Made by a program: the position numbers and the translations under genes. The notes beneath the pieces are model-generated. The model worked only from the letters and a program-made list of their open reading frames with translations. It was not told the origin of the DNA and did no database searches. DNA of 64,000 nucleotides from NCBI RefSeq assembly GCF_000428745.1, contig NZ_KE386795.1, positions 580,692 to 644,691 of the forward strand, written 5' to 3'. Of the stretch, positions 55,152 through 64,000 are shown piece after piece (position 1 is the stretch's first letter; each line of letters opens with the position of its first letter). The DNA comes from Veillonella magna DSM 19857. GTDB taxonomy: Bacteria > Bacillota > Negativicutes > Veillonellales > Veillonellaceae.

Positions 55152-55985
55152 TTACACCTCCAAAACTTCCGCTACAAATGTATCGCACTGTTCCTGAGAC
55201 GGTGCTTTACCATGCCAACCGGCCTGGCCTTCCATTTCAGCTACGCCCTTACCTTTTACAGTATGCATAACAATCACTGTCGGTTTATCTGTCACTTGAC
55301 GAGCTTCTTCGATAGCATTATGTAAGGCGTCCAAATCATGGCCGTCCACTTCAATTACATTCCAATTAAAGGCGGCAAATTTTTCACCGATCGGCAACGG
55401 AGACATAACTTCTCGAATATCGCCATCGATTTGCAAACCGTTAAAGTCAACGAAAGCTGTCAAATTACTCAACTTATAGAATCCTGCAAGCATAGCTGCT
55501 TCCCATACCTGCCCTTCTTCGAGTTCACCATCTCCCAAGATGGAAAACACGTGGTACGGTGCCTTATCAATGCGTCCGGCTAAAGCCATGCCGCAAGCAG
55601 CACTGATACCTTGCCCCAAGGAACCAGTAGACATATCAACACCCGGTGTATGTTTCATATCCGGATGACCTTGAAGCATTGCATTAATCTTGCGTAGCTT
55701 CATTAACTCTTCTTTCGGAAAATACCCTTTTTCTGCCAAGGTAGCATATAGGGCCGGTGCTGCATGGCCCTTCGACAATACGAAGCGGTCTCTTTTGGGA
55801 TCCTTCGGATTTGCCGGGTCAACATTCATTTCTACATAGTATAACAGCGCCATTACATCCGCGATGGATAGCGATCCACCGGGATGTCCCGATTTAGCCT
55901 CTGTTACCGATTTCAAAATGCTTACGCGAATTGCCTTCGCTTTTTCCTGAACCAATTGTTTTTGTTCAGCACTTAACTTTGTCAT
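55152..55985 (-). CDS. Transketolase, N-terminal subunit
   Basis: 277 residues. Pyrophosphate-binding half: SGHPGGSLSIADVMALLYY, RFVLSKGHAAPALY and the thiamine-diphosphate motif GDGELEEGQVWEA with FVDFNGLQIDG. With its C-terminal partner it forms one transketolase active site for the non-oxidative pentose phosphate pathway, in line with rpe at 5 kb. Confidence 0.96.
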   Translation of the reverse strand: MTKLSAEQKQLVQEKAKAIRVSILKSVTEAKSGHPGGSLSIADVMALLYYVEMNVDPANPKDPKRDRFVLSKGHAAPALYATLAEKGYFPKEELMKLRKINAMLQGHPDMKHTPGVDMSTGSLGQGISAACGMALAGRIDKAPYHVFSILGDGELEEGQVWEAAMLAGFYKLSNLTAFVDFNGLQIDGDIREVMSPLPIGEKFAAFNWNVIEVDGHDLDALHNAIEEARQVTDKPTVIVMHTVKGKGVAEMEGQAGWHGKAPSQEQCDTFVAEVLEV

Positions 55986-56068
55986 AAAGACCCTCCAATC
56001 ATCGGTTTAAAACCATTGCTACGTATTGCAAACTCAGACGTAATCGTCATAAGTGAATGACTCTATTG

Positions 56069-57166
56069 TTACTCTACTTTCTTCGACAGAAGAGATAATG
56101 CGATGTGAGCATTCTTAAGCGACTCTTCCCGTAAACTGATAATGCGTTGACGCACCTCGTTTTGCAAGGCTCGATCCGTCAAGACCTTCGTCGCTTCCGT
56201 CGTCAGTGCATCTGCGGAAATATCATCCAGTGTACCAATAGGAACTTCTCCAATCATATGTAAAAAATTGGCTATCTTTGGATCGTAGGATATACCGATT
56301 ACCGGTTTTTCCATAAGCGATGCAAAGACCAATGCATGTAATCGGACACCAATAAGCATATCCATTGAACCGGCTAATGCCAAAAGCTCCGTAGTCGTGT
56401 ATACGCGATTCAGAACAACCGGTTTATACTTCATCATACAGCTGATAGCCTCCGCCTCTGCCGTATCCGCCGGATGCTGCATAGGAATAAAGACAACATC
56501 TACGTCCAATGTTTCTTGTAAGGTATCCAGTGCTGTAGCCAATTCTTTACGATATGACGTCGATTGCTTCCACTGTCGTACAGAAACACCGATGCGCTTT
56601 TTTACACCGGATAACTGATACGGCGCCAGTAGTCTTTTACCGATAGTAGTGTCCACCGGATGCATAGCCAGCACCGCATCTGCCGTTACCTGAATAGGTA
56701 CCTTGGTAACCCCCATTGCTTCTAATTCATGCCGCGACTTTTCATCACGTACAGTAATCATAGTTACCTTATTTAAAACACGGCCCACAGTTTTTCGCGC
56801 CCGCTCACTGCGTAAAGGCCCGATTCCCTGTGCATACAACATAATGCGTTTGCCAAACCACTGTGCCAAAGTAATAATACTGAGATAATAATATAAACTT
56901 CGTTTACTTGTTACATCCTGTAAAAGACTGCCGCCACCGCTGATTAACAAATCACAGCGAGCAATAGCCGACAAAATGCCAAGACCGTCAAAGCGACCAA
57001 CAGCTTTAATGCCGTGTCGCTCCGCCGTCACCTTAGGATTGCCGGATATTACCGTAATATCCGCATTGGGCACAACTTCTAGGATAGCTTCCAAAATAGC
57101 GGCCAACATAGCCTCGTCACCGGCATTACCGAAACCGTAATAACCGGAGATTACAATCCTATTCAT
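56069..57166 (-). CDS. csaB: Polysaccharide pyruvyl transferase CsaB
   Basis: Adds ketal pyruvate to a cell-wall glycan so that SLH-domain proteins can bind. 365 residues. Family opening ISGYYGFGNAGDEAMLAAI, then SGGGSLLQDVTSKRSLYYYL, YAQGIGPL and GVRLHALVFASL. In Negativicutes, outer-membrane anchoring proteins carry SLH domains that need a modified wall polymer; such a link is inferred here. It is three bases before DUF5693. Confidence 0.95.
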   Translation of the reverse strand: MNRIVISGYYGFGNAGDEAMLAAILEAILEVVPNADITVISGNPKVTAERHGIKAVGRFDGLGILSAIARCDLLISGGGSLLQDVTSKRSLYYYLSIITLAQWFGKRIMLYAQGIGPLRSERARKTVGRVLNKVTMITVRDEKSRHELEAMGVTKVPIQVTADAVLAMHPVDTTIGKRLLAPYQLSGVKKRIGVSVRQWKQSTSYRKELATALDTLQETLDVDVVFIPMQHPADTAEAEAISCMMKYKPVVLNRVYTTTELLALAGSMDMLIGVRLHALVFASLMEKPVIGISYDPKIANFLHMIGEVPIGTLDDISADALTTEATKVLTDRALQNEVRQRIISLREESLKNAHIALSLLSKKVE

Positions 57167-57169
57167 TGC

Positions 57170-59197
57170 TCACCCCCTACGCTGATACCATGCCGTCGTA
57201 TACATTAAGAACCGAATAATAAGAACGGCAATCACGCCTATAACAAGCCCCATCCACAGTCCATCTAAGCCGCGGGCAATCGACATGAGCACCGGTGTCC
57301 TAATATGGCAGAAGGTTTCTACCATAGATCCGATACCAATAACACCGGCAATGGTAAGCAAGAAATGAATTACCATCGGCCACCGCCGAAGTACAGCGTA
57401 ACCGGCGAGTAACAACGCCGGATGTCCGATAAGGAATTCCTTCTCACGAGGACGTGCATATAATGTATTTTCCAGGAACCGTCTGAGGGCAAGTTCAAAA
57501 CTCGGTACCGGTACGCCAGCCGTATGACCACTGCGACCTACAAACACCCAGGCTGCACCGCCTAATACGGCCAAGACAGCTACCATATAGAGCTTCACAT
57601 CTGTCGTCATAAATTCCCGAATAAACTGTTTTGTTTCTGACCAATTATGTAGCGTACGCCCCTTCCACAGTGGAAAGCGTTGTAAGTAAGCAATTGCTGT
57701 TAAAATAACCGGCGCTACAAACACTAATTTCACACCGCGGAACAGAGCAAATTCCATAAAGAATTTCGTATTCCCTAAAATAGCTGCAATGTAAATACCG
57801 CCGATAGCAGCCAAAATCGCTGCACCAATAACATACACTGCGGCTTCCGCCATAGCTCTGGTAGCCCCTACCTTGGGCCCTTGGCTTCGTATCTGCCAAC
57901 AATTCATCAATAATATAATTGCGACAACCGGTGCACAAATTGCTGCTGACAATGCCCACACCTGCGTAATCAAGGTCGCGCCTGTTACCACGTAAGCAAC
58001 AATCGTCAATAACATTAAGGTAAAAGCTGCTACTAACTGGCGATGCTGTTTCATAGGGATAAAGAGATTCACCATGAATACGAAGAGAGCCGCTGAACCG
58101 CACATCGTAAGGGCCAAAGCAATCGGACTCGGCGTATACGGCGGATATACGGAGGCACGACCAAAGGTAAAGCCGCGGTCCTCTAATTTATCCTTCACAT
58201 CCTTCATATAACCGATACTTGTCTGCAGTGCTGTTTCATTGTTCTTACCTTCTTCGTAAATCGGATACAGATTAAAGCGGATATTACGTTCAATATCACT
58301 AATGTAGAACCACTGCGCTACTTCGGTAGGACTCAGTTTTTTCATTTCCTCTTTCGTAACTGTATACAAGCGTCCTACACTGTATTCCGACTTAGCGGCT
58401 AACTCATCAAATCCGGCTTGCGGATCATACTGCAATTGATTAACCGCTTCGATTCCCATAACCGGAATGTGGTTTTCCTTCAACAATTCTTCAGTTAAGT
58501 CCAAATTCTTCGGATATCCCAACGCTTCTTTGCCTACGAAGACCATTCCCGTCACATTCGGAATCCCTTTGATGCGGTTAAACACATGCTCTACATCGGC
58601 TTTAGTTTCATTTTTATAATTGGTAGGTCGTACAATAACATTAAAACCTGCATTACTTACAGCTTGTGCTTGTAAGCGGGAAATACCCAGCTTCATTTCC
58701 ATCAACGCCTGATGAGGCTGCGTTAAAGCTAACACCTCACCGCGGTCACTGTACAATACCCGTACTTTATCCTGCCCTACACGGCGAATCAAGTCCTCCT
58801 TGATTTCACGATAGTAGCCTTCTTTGCCCGGCAAGCTTCCCACATAAGTAGTACCGGCCTGCGGTTCAATGCCATACAAGGTTAGACGCCGTGCTTCTTC
58901 ACCGCTATATACGGCAATCTCACCGGCATCATGGGCCTTTTCCAACGTGCGATCGTAGATGGCCATAGCCGTTACACCCGCATCACGCAGGGCAGCAAAG
59001 GCGTCTTCGGTGCTTCGTTTCTCAAACGAGGAGGCTCTTAGCACGCCATCATACTCCACAATATTTTCAATTTGATGTTGTGCTTGTTCGATTTGATAGC
59101 GCTGATGCACCAGAAACAGGCCTGCCAACAGCCCGATTATAATACATATAACCAGCACCGGTGAATAGTATTTCTTTTGTTGCATTGCTCTGTTCAC
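57170..59197 (-). CDS. DUF5693 multi-pass membrane protein (CsaB neighbour)
   Basis: 675 residues. A signal-anchor helix (about 13-32) leads to an extracytoplasmic N-terminal domain of some 320 residues (ISDIERNIRFNLYPIYE near its end), then eight to ten transmembrane helices to the C-terminus. The start is GTG 59197 with AAGG seven bases upstream; ATG 59185 is the alternative. The gene is found beside csaB in many Firmicutes, so a role in surface glycan handling or pyruvylation is inferred; no reaction is known. Confidence 0.85.
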   Translation of the reverse strand: MNRAMQQKKYYSPVLVICIIIGLLAGLFLVHQRYQIEQAQHQIENIVEYDGVLRASSFEKRSTEDAFAALRDAGVTAMAIYDRTLEKAHDAGEIAVYSGEEARRLTLYGIEPQAGTTYVGSLPGKEGYYREIKEDLIRRVGQDKVRVLYSDRGEVLALTQPHQALMEMKLGISRLQAQAVSNAGFNVIVRPTNYKNETKADVEHVFNRIKGIPNVTGMVFVGKEALGYPKNLDLTEELLKENHIPVMGIEAVNQLQYDPQAGFDELAAKSEYSVGRLYTVTKEEMKKLSPTEVAQWFYISDIERNIRFNLYPIYEEGKNNETALQTSIGYMKDVKDKLEDRGFTFGRASVYPPYTPSPIALALTMCGSAALFVFMVNLFIPMKQHRQLVAAFTLMLLTIVAYVVTGATLITQVWALSAAICAPVVAIILLMNCWQIRSQGPKVGATRAMAEAAVYVIGAAILAAIGGIYIAAILGNTKFFMEFALFRGVKLVFVAPVILTAIAYLQRFPLWKGRTLHNWSETKQFIREFMTTDVKLYMVAVLAVLGGAAWVFVGRSGHTAGVPVPSFELALRRFLENTLYARPREKEFLIGHPALLLAGYAVLRRWPMVIHFLLTIAGVIGIGSMVETFCHIRTPVLMSIARGLDGLWMGLVIGVIAVLIIRFLMYTTAWYQRRG

Positions 59198-59210
59198 TGC
59201 TCTGCCTTTC

Positions 59211-59903
59211 TTACTTTGCTTTTGGTTTTACAAAAATATGAATTTCTCCGTTAGAGGTGTCGATGCGTTCTGCATCCACCGGAATCGGGAATTTCTCAAA
59301 ATCATAAATAACAATTCGTTTCAAAATAGCAGTATTCAAACCACCGACGCCAATACCGTTAATGGCAAAACGCTGTGGTGAAAATACCAAGGAGTTACCA
59401 TCAAGTTCGAGAGTTCCTTTGATTTCCGCATCACCAGAAATAATACCGCCGATATCAATGCTGCCGTTGACCGTAATTCCGCCGGCTGTCACTTCCACAT
59501 TAGAAATTGTCAGTCCGTGTACGGAATTTTCCATAAACCGCTGCAAATCATCCTGCGTTACGGTTCCTTCAATCTCACCGCGCCCCATATCGGTAATCAC
59601 CACTTGACGATTCAACAGGAGCTGCAGCACATCCAGTTTCATATTGGAAATATCGAAATGAACATCTGCAAAATTCAGTCGTCCCAAAGATACATTTTCC
59701 ACATCGCCGCGGAATACGGCCACATCACCTAAGGCTAACTTAATAGCCGGCGACGATTCAGCTCTGACGGATACTGTATCCGCCTCCAAGCGCTCGCTAA
59801 TTTGCTTTTCCAATTGCGTACTCACAAAGGAAGGCAGGAACATCTGCGCAGCGCCCAACACAATACCGACGAGAATCACCAGAAATAAAATAAATTTTTT
59901 CAT
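59211..59903 (-). CDS. DUF2993 / LmeA-like phospholipid-binding protein
   Basis: 230 residues. One N-terminal membrane helix (KKFILFLVILVGIVLGAA) followed by a beta-rich extracytoplasmic domain with repeated hydrophobic strands (LKLDVLQLLLNRQV-like, GEIEGTVTQDDLQRFM, ITVNGSIDIGG). This fits DUF2993; the mycobacterial member LmeA binds phospholipids. Lies 13 bases before DUF5693 and 70 after prfB. Confidence 0.8.
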   Translation of the reverse strand: MKKFILFLVILVGIVLGAAQMFLPSFVSTQLEKQISERLEADTVSVRAESSPAIKLALGDVAVFRGDVENVSLGRLNFADVHFDISNMKLDVLQLLLNRQVVITDMGRGEIEGTVTQDDLQRFMENSVHGLTISNVEVTAGGITVNGSIDIGGIISGDAEIKGTLELDGNSLVFSPQRFAINGIGVGGLNTAILKRIVIYDFEKFPIPVDAERIDTSNGEIHIFVKPKAK

Positions 59904-59973
59904 CTACCGCTCCATACTTCATGTAACGAACTTTTTATAGCCACCTTAGCAGCATACTGTAAATGGCGGGCCG

Positions 59974-61090
59974 TTAATAGGAAAGATTAGCTTCTTTTTT
60001 CAAAAATCCTTCAATAAATTCATCCAGGTTACCATCCATCACAGCTTGCACATTACCGGTTTCAACACCGGTGCGATGATCCTTTACCATGTTGTACGGA
60101 TGGAATACATAGGAACGAATCTGGCTGCCCCACTCGATAGCTTGGTAGGTACCACCGATTTTTTCCTTTAATTCCGCCTGTTTTTCCAATTCTAATTCAA
60201 ATAATTTAGCACGCAATAAACGTAACGCCTGTTCACGGTTTTGAATCTGTGAACGTTCACTTTGACATTGTACGACAATCCCGGTCGGGCGGTGTGTCAT
60301 ACGCACGGCGGAGTCTGTCTTGTTAATATGCTGACCGCCGGCACCGCTGGCTCGATATGTATCTACCTGAACGTCCTTCATATCTAAATGTATTTCCACA
60401 GTATCGTCGATTTCCGGCATAACGTCTACAGCCGCAAAAGATGTATGACGACGGGCTGCCGCATCAAACGGTGAAATACGTACCAATCGATGAACTCCTT
60501 TTTCAGAACGTAAGTACCCAAATGCGTTTTCTCCTTTAATAAGGAACGTGGCACTCTTAATACCGGCTTCATCACCGGGCTGCTCGTCCATCATAGTAAT
60601 GCCAAAGCCATGTTTTTCTGCCCATCGCAAATACATACGGATAAGCATGGATGCCCAGTCCTGTGCCTCCGTTCCGCCCGCACCGGCATGGAATGTAAGA
60701 ATAGCATTATTCTTATCATACTCACCACTGAGGAGCAAGAGTACTTCACGTTTTTCCACCTCTTGATGAATGCCTTCTACAAAATCGGCAATCTCTTTTT
60801 CCATGGACACATCTTCCTCTTCGATGGCCATTTCCAGCATCAAGCGAGCATCCTCAATATCGTTAACCAACGATTTATAGCCTTCCACAGCATCTTTTAG
60901 CTGTGTCGCTTCCTGTGAGATTTCTCGCGCTTCTTCTGGATTATCCCAGAAGGTAGGATCACTCATCTTAACATCTAATGTAAATATACGGTCTTCCTTT
61001 TGAGCGATGTTAAAGTGAATCCCTCATTCCATAAATTCGCTCTTCCAGATTTTCGATGGGACCTTTCAAATCCTCTAGCAAATTTTTCAC
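59974..61090 (-). CDS. prfB: Peptide chain release factor 2, made by programmed +1 frameshift
   Basis: Recognises UGA and UAA stop codons. The product is about 371 residues. A short first frame starts at GTG 61090 (or TTG 61081), reads LLEDLKGPIENLEERIYGMRDSL and is broken by TAA at 61010-61012; after one base is skipped the second frame opens with NIAQKEDRIF and leads into MSDPTFWDNPEEA. RF2-specific SPF (RISPFDAAARRH) and the catalytic GGQ (GAGGQHINKTDS) are present. The reading across the shift aligns with known RF2 sequences. Confidence 0.95.
61009..61024 (-). promoter_or_regulatory. prfB +1 programmed frameshift site
   Basis: Minus strand AGGGAT, TCA, CTT, TAA, C. The internal Shine-Dalgarno-like AGGGAT is at the classical distance from the CUU slippery codon, and slippage to UUU restores the RF2 frame. 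The stop here is UAA where UGA is usual. Confidence 0.9.
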
Positions 61091-61140
61091 CTCTTTCCTT
61101 GGCAAACACCTTACGGTATCTACCGGTAAAACAACGATTA

Positions 61141-61187
61141 TAAAAACAGAAAATGGCCGTCGCGACGATTGCAACGAGCCATTTTCA
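61141..61187 (-). terminator. Terminator after secA
   Basis: AAAATGGC / GCCATTTT stem with a 20-base loop, then G and five T on the minus strand, just after the secA stop. Confidence 0.8.
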
Positions 61188-61189
61188 GT

Positions 61190-63634
61190 CTAATCTACAT
61201 CTTGCGGCTCCAACACATCGTCATGATGGGTTTGCGCATTCTTCAGCGGATCGCTGGTTTCTTCTTCACCTTCCACTGCTTCTGCCAATTCGATACGAAT
61301 TCGATAGAGATACATAACCGTATCTTCCTGAATTGCTTCAATCATGTTTTCAAACATGTCATACGCTTCGAATTTATATTCCACGAGAGGATTCTTCTGC
61401 CCGTAAGCACGCAGACCAATCCCTTCACGCAGCATATCCATGGAGTCGAGATGCTCCATCCACTTGCTGTCTACCACTTTGAGCATAACTGCTTTTTCCA
61501 GTTCTCTCATGTTGGCTTCACCGATAAGAGCTTCTCGTTTTTCATATTCTTTATGCGCAAAATCAATTAACATTTCTTCCAGTTCACCGCGGCCCAACTC
61601 TTCCATTTGTGCCACTGTAATCTGTCCCGGATCTAGGAAATAAATTTCAAGGTGTTTCAACAACCCTTCATAATCCCATTCTTCCGGATATAACTTTTCA
61701 TCGGCATAGTGATCCATCGCTTTGGTAATAATAGAATCTACCATGTCCATAACCGTGTCGCGCAATGAATCATTGCCGAGAATTTTACGGCGCTGCTCAT
61801 ACAACACTTCACGTTGCTGGTTCATAACATCATCATATTCAAGGATATATTTACGAATATTAAAGTTATGATTTTCCACCTTTTTCTGCGCCCGTTCAAT
61901 AGAACGCGTAATCAAGGAATGTTCAATCGGTTCATCCTCTTCCATACCGAGCTTATCCATCATATTAGAAATATTATCGGCTCCGAAAATACGCATCAAA
62001 TCGTCTTCCAAGGACAAGAAGAATTGGGATGAACCGGGGTCTCCCTGACGACCGGAACGACCGCGGAGCTGATTATCGATACGACGGCTTTCATGGCGTT
62101 CCGTACCGAGAATATGAAGACCGCCCAATTCGGCAACACCTTCACCGAGACTAATATCCGTACCGCGACCGGCCATGTTGGTAGCAATCGTTACCATCCC
62201 CCGTTGACCGGCATTCTTAACGATTTCTGCTTCCTTTTCATGATGCTTAGCATTAAGCACATTATGCGGCACACCGCTTTTGGTGAGCATATCACTAAGC
62301 TCTTCAGATTGTGTAATCGACGTAGTACCTACCAATATCGGCTGACCTGTGGCATGACGCGCCACTACATCGCGTACAACGGCTCTGTACTTAGCTGCCT
62401 TCGTTTTAAAAATAAGATCAGGCATATCGATACGACGTAACGGTTTATTTGGTGGAATTTCATATACTTCTAAGCCGTAAATATTATTAAATTCCTGTTC
62501 TTCCGTCTTTGCCGTACCGGTCATACCGGACAACTTTTCATACATGCGGAAGTAATTCTGGAAAGTAATAGATGCCAATGTCTGACTTTCTCGTTCTACC
62601 TTAAGACCTTCCTTTGCTTCGATGGCTTGATGTAAACCATCGGAGTAACGACGACCGAACATAAGTCGACCTGTAAATTCATCAACAATAACAACCTGGC
62701 CGTCTTTTACTACATAATCCTTATCGCGATGCATCATGGCATACGCACGCAACGAAGCAATAAGTAAATGGTTAAGCTCCAAGTTTTCAGAATCATACAG
62801 GTTCTCTACATGAAGCATCTTTTCTACCTTCGCGATTCCCGCTTCCGTCGGCGCAATGGTCTTTTGCTTTTCATCGATGGTATAATCTTCATCCTTTACC
62901 AATTTAGGGACAATCGCCGCCAAGGTGTAATACCTATCGGTGGATCGTTCCCCCGGACCGGAAATGATAAGCGGTGTACGCGCTTCATCGATGAGGATAG
63001 AGTCAACTTCATCGACAATAGCAAAATTCAACGGTCGCTGTACCATCTGCTCCGCATGAACTACCATGTTGTCACGAAGGTAATCGAAACCGAATTCGTT
63101 GTTTGTACCATAAGTAATATCACAGCCGTATGCATGCTTACGTTGACCATAATCAAGACCGGCAATGATAAGACCGACGGACATACCCAAATAATTATAA
63201 AGCTTGCCCATCCATTCACTGTCACGACGAGCCAAATAATCATTAACCGTTACTACGTGAACCCCTTTGCCTGTCAGTGCATTCAAGTATACCGGCAAAG
63301 TAGCTACCAACGTTTTACCTTCACCGGTACGCATTTCTGCAATGTTACCGCGATGCAAAGTAATCCCACCGATGAGCTGTACATCATAATGACGCAATCC
63401 CAAGACACGAACCGATGCTTCACGTACAACCGCAAAAGCTTCAGGCAAAATATCATCCAAGGTTTCACCGTTTTGCAAACGATCTTTAAACTCCTGTGTC
63501 TTTGCCTTTAGCGACGCATCGCTAAGTCCTGTCATATCTTTTTCTAAACTATTTATTTCTTCTACAATCGAGCGCATCTTTTTAATCTCTCGTGCGCTGT
63601 TGTTACCGATTAGTTTCTGTAAAAAACCAAACAA
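61190..63634 (-). CDS. secA: Preprotein translocase ATPase SecA
   Basis: Motor for protein export through SecYEG. 814 residues from TTG 63634, nine bases after AAGGAG, giving the usual [10 protein letters not shown] opening; the ATG at 63676 would be almost at the transcription start. Walker [46 protein letters not shown] and [14 protein letters not shown] are intact. The C-terminus ends in acidic residues and lacks the zinc-binding SecA_C motif seen in many homologues. The prfB gene follows, but behind a terminator. Confidence 0.97.
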   Translation of the reverse strand: MFGFLQKLIGNNSAREIKKMRSIVEEINSLEKDMTGLSDASLKAKTQEFKDRLQNGETLDDILPEAFAVVREASVRVLGLRHYDVQLIGGITLHRGNIAEMRTGEGKTLVATLPVYLNALTGKGVHVVTVNDYLARRDSEWMGKLYNYLGMSVGLIIAGLDYGQRKHAYGCDITYGTNNEFGFDYLRDNMVVHAEQMVQRPLNFAIVDEVDSILIDEARTPLIISGPGERSTDRYYTLAAIVPKLVKDEDYTIDEKQKTIAPTEAGIAKVEKMLHVENLYDSENLELNHLLIASLRAYAMMHRDKDYVVKDGQVVIVDEFTGRLMFGRRYSDGLHQAIEAKEGLKVERESQTLASITFQNYFRMYEKLSGMTGTAKTEEQEFNNIYGLEVYEIPPNKPLRRIDMPDLIFKTKAAKYRAVVRDVVARHATGQPILVGTTSITQSEELSDMLTKSGVPHNVLNAKHHEKEAEIVKNAGQRGMVTIATNMAGRGTDISLGEGVAELGGLHILGTERHESRRIDNQLRGRSGRQGDPGSSQFFLSLEDDLMRIFGADNISNMMDKLGMEEDEPIEHSLITRSIERAQKKVENHNFNIRKYILEYDDVMNQQREVLYEQRRKILGNDSLRDTVMDMVDSIITKAMDHYADEKLYPEEWDYEGLLKHLEIYFLDPGQITVAQMEELGRGELEEMLIDFAHKEYEKREALIGEANMRELEKAVMLKVVDSKWMEHLDSMDMLREGIGLRAYGQKNPLVEYKFEAYDMFENMIEAIQEDTVMYLYRIRIELAEAVEGEEETSDPLKNAQTHHDDVLEPQDVD

Positions 63635-63683
63635 GCAGATCAACTCCTTAGCCTGTGTATTTGCTTTCATCCTCATTCAATTC

Positions 63684-63712
63684 ATTGTAGCAAAAAGCCC
63701 GGTAATAGTCAA
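63684..63712 (-). promoter_or_regulatory. secA promoter
   Basis: TTGACT (63707-63712), 17 bases, TACAAT (63684-63689) on the minus strand. The expected transcript start is close to 63677. Confidence 0.85.
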
Positions 63713-63773
63713 AATTATCAGTTACATTCTCTCAAGGTTTCGCAAACACTCTCTCATGAATGCATATGTTCAT

Positions 63774-63820
63774 AAAAAAGCGTCTTGGCAAATCATCACC
63801 TAAGTCACCAAGACGCCTTT
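63774..63820 (-). terminator. Terminator after pheT
   Basis: GCGTCTTGG / CCAAGACGC stem followed by six T on the minus strand. Confidence 0.88.
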
Positions 63821-63849
63821 TATATAAATGTATAATACTTAACTAATAC

Positions 63850-64000
63850 TTAACGAAGCTTGCAATCCTTTTCGGCCAATGCATTGATAATCGCCTGAAT
63901 CGGTTCATCCACATCCGCATCAGTCAAGGTGCCTTCCGTCGAGCGGAAACCAATGGTGTATGCTAAGCTACGGAAACCTTCGGCTATGTGTTCCCCTTCG
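63850..64000 (-). CDS. pheT: Phenylalanyl-tRNA synthetase beta subunit, C-terminal end (partial)
   Basis: Only the last 49 codons are in the window: AEGFRSLAYTIGFRSTEGTL, shown here as FRSLAYTIGFRST and TLTDADVDEPIQ, ending in AEKDCKLR. The pattern of the anticodon-binding FDX-ACB domain (SLAY-x4-FRS-x-EGTLTD) at the end of PheT is clear. The rest lies outside the window. Confidence 0.85.
   Translation of the reverse strand, partial: EGEHIAEGFRSLAYTIGFRSTEGTLTDADVDEPIQAIINALAEKDCKLR

Overview
This window looks like a chromosome segment from a diderm Firmicute, most probably a Negativicute close to Veillonellaceae (family inferred from gene content; genus not decided). The gene order and content are Firmicute in style: remA next to gmk, rqcH, scpAB, a PASTA kinase with its phosphatase, yqeK/rsfS with an LCP protein, an ispH fused to S1 repeats, and prfB followed by secA. 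It also carries genes expected of a cell with an outer membrane: a tripartite RND pump, a phosphoethanolamine-transferase-like sulfatase protein and FtsEX with an EnvC-like activator. No rRNA, CRISPR array, insertion sequence, prophage or plasmid gene was seen.

Layout. 1-4.1 kb: RND efflux pump (inner-membrane subunit cut by the window edge, then the periplasmic adaptor and a TetR regulator). 4.1-5.0 kb: one plus-strand membrane protein of unknown function. 5.1-16.2 kb: a compact minus-strand run, priA-def-fmt-DUF116-rsmB-rlmN-prpC-prkC-rsgA-rpe, with stop/start overlaps typical of a translation and cell-wall-signalling operon. 16.3-17.8 kb: metK under a SAM-I riboswitch. 17.8-21.1 kb: yicC-remA-gmk-rpoZ-coaBC. 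21.2-22.9 kb: rqcH alone on the plus strand. 23.0-34.5 kb: several minus-strand operons (rsmD-coaD-coiled-coil protein; der-plsY-gpsA; scpA-scpB-rluB-like-HI0933-cmk-plsC-ispH/S1). 34.8-36.7 kb: a plus-strand phosphoethanolamine-transferase-like gene. 36.8-38.6 kb: an acetyltransferase, a DUF523 protein and five tRNA genes (Asp-Phe-Gly-Cys-Leu) behind two near-consensus promoters.

38.6-54.2 kb: a long minus-strand block. ftsE-ftsX-envC-like-ctpA serve division and envelope remodelling. obgE-yhbY-proB-proA-nadD-yqeK-LCP-rsfS-cvfB-trkA-trkH-MBL mix ribosome assembly, proline, NAD, cell-wall and potassium functions. 54.2-60 kb: a transketolase split into two subunits, then csaB and its usual DUF5693 neighbour (cell-wall pyruvylation, surface-layer anchoring) and a DUF2993 protein. 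60-64 kb: prfB with a programmed +1 frameshift, secA with its own consensus promoter, and the last codons of pheT.

Nearly all genes lie on the minus strand; only three (unknown membrane protein, rqcH, phosphoethanolamine transferase) are on plus, each with its own promoter region and closed by a strong hairpin terminator. I saw no clear new multi-gene system. The best leads are the prfB shift site with UAA in place of the classical UGA, a small membrane-protein ORF coupled to nadD, an LCP protein lacking the usual catalytic arginine motif, a long stem spanning the ctpA start of the ctpA-obgE gap, and doubled palindromes between rpoZ and coaBC.
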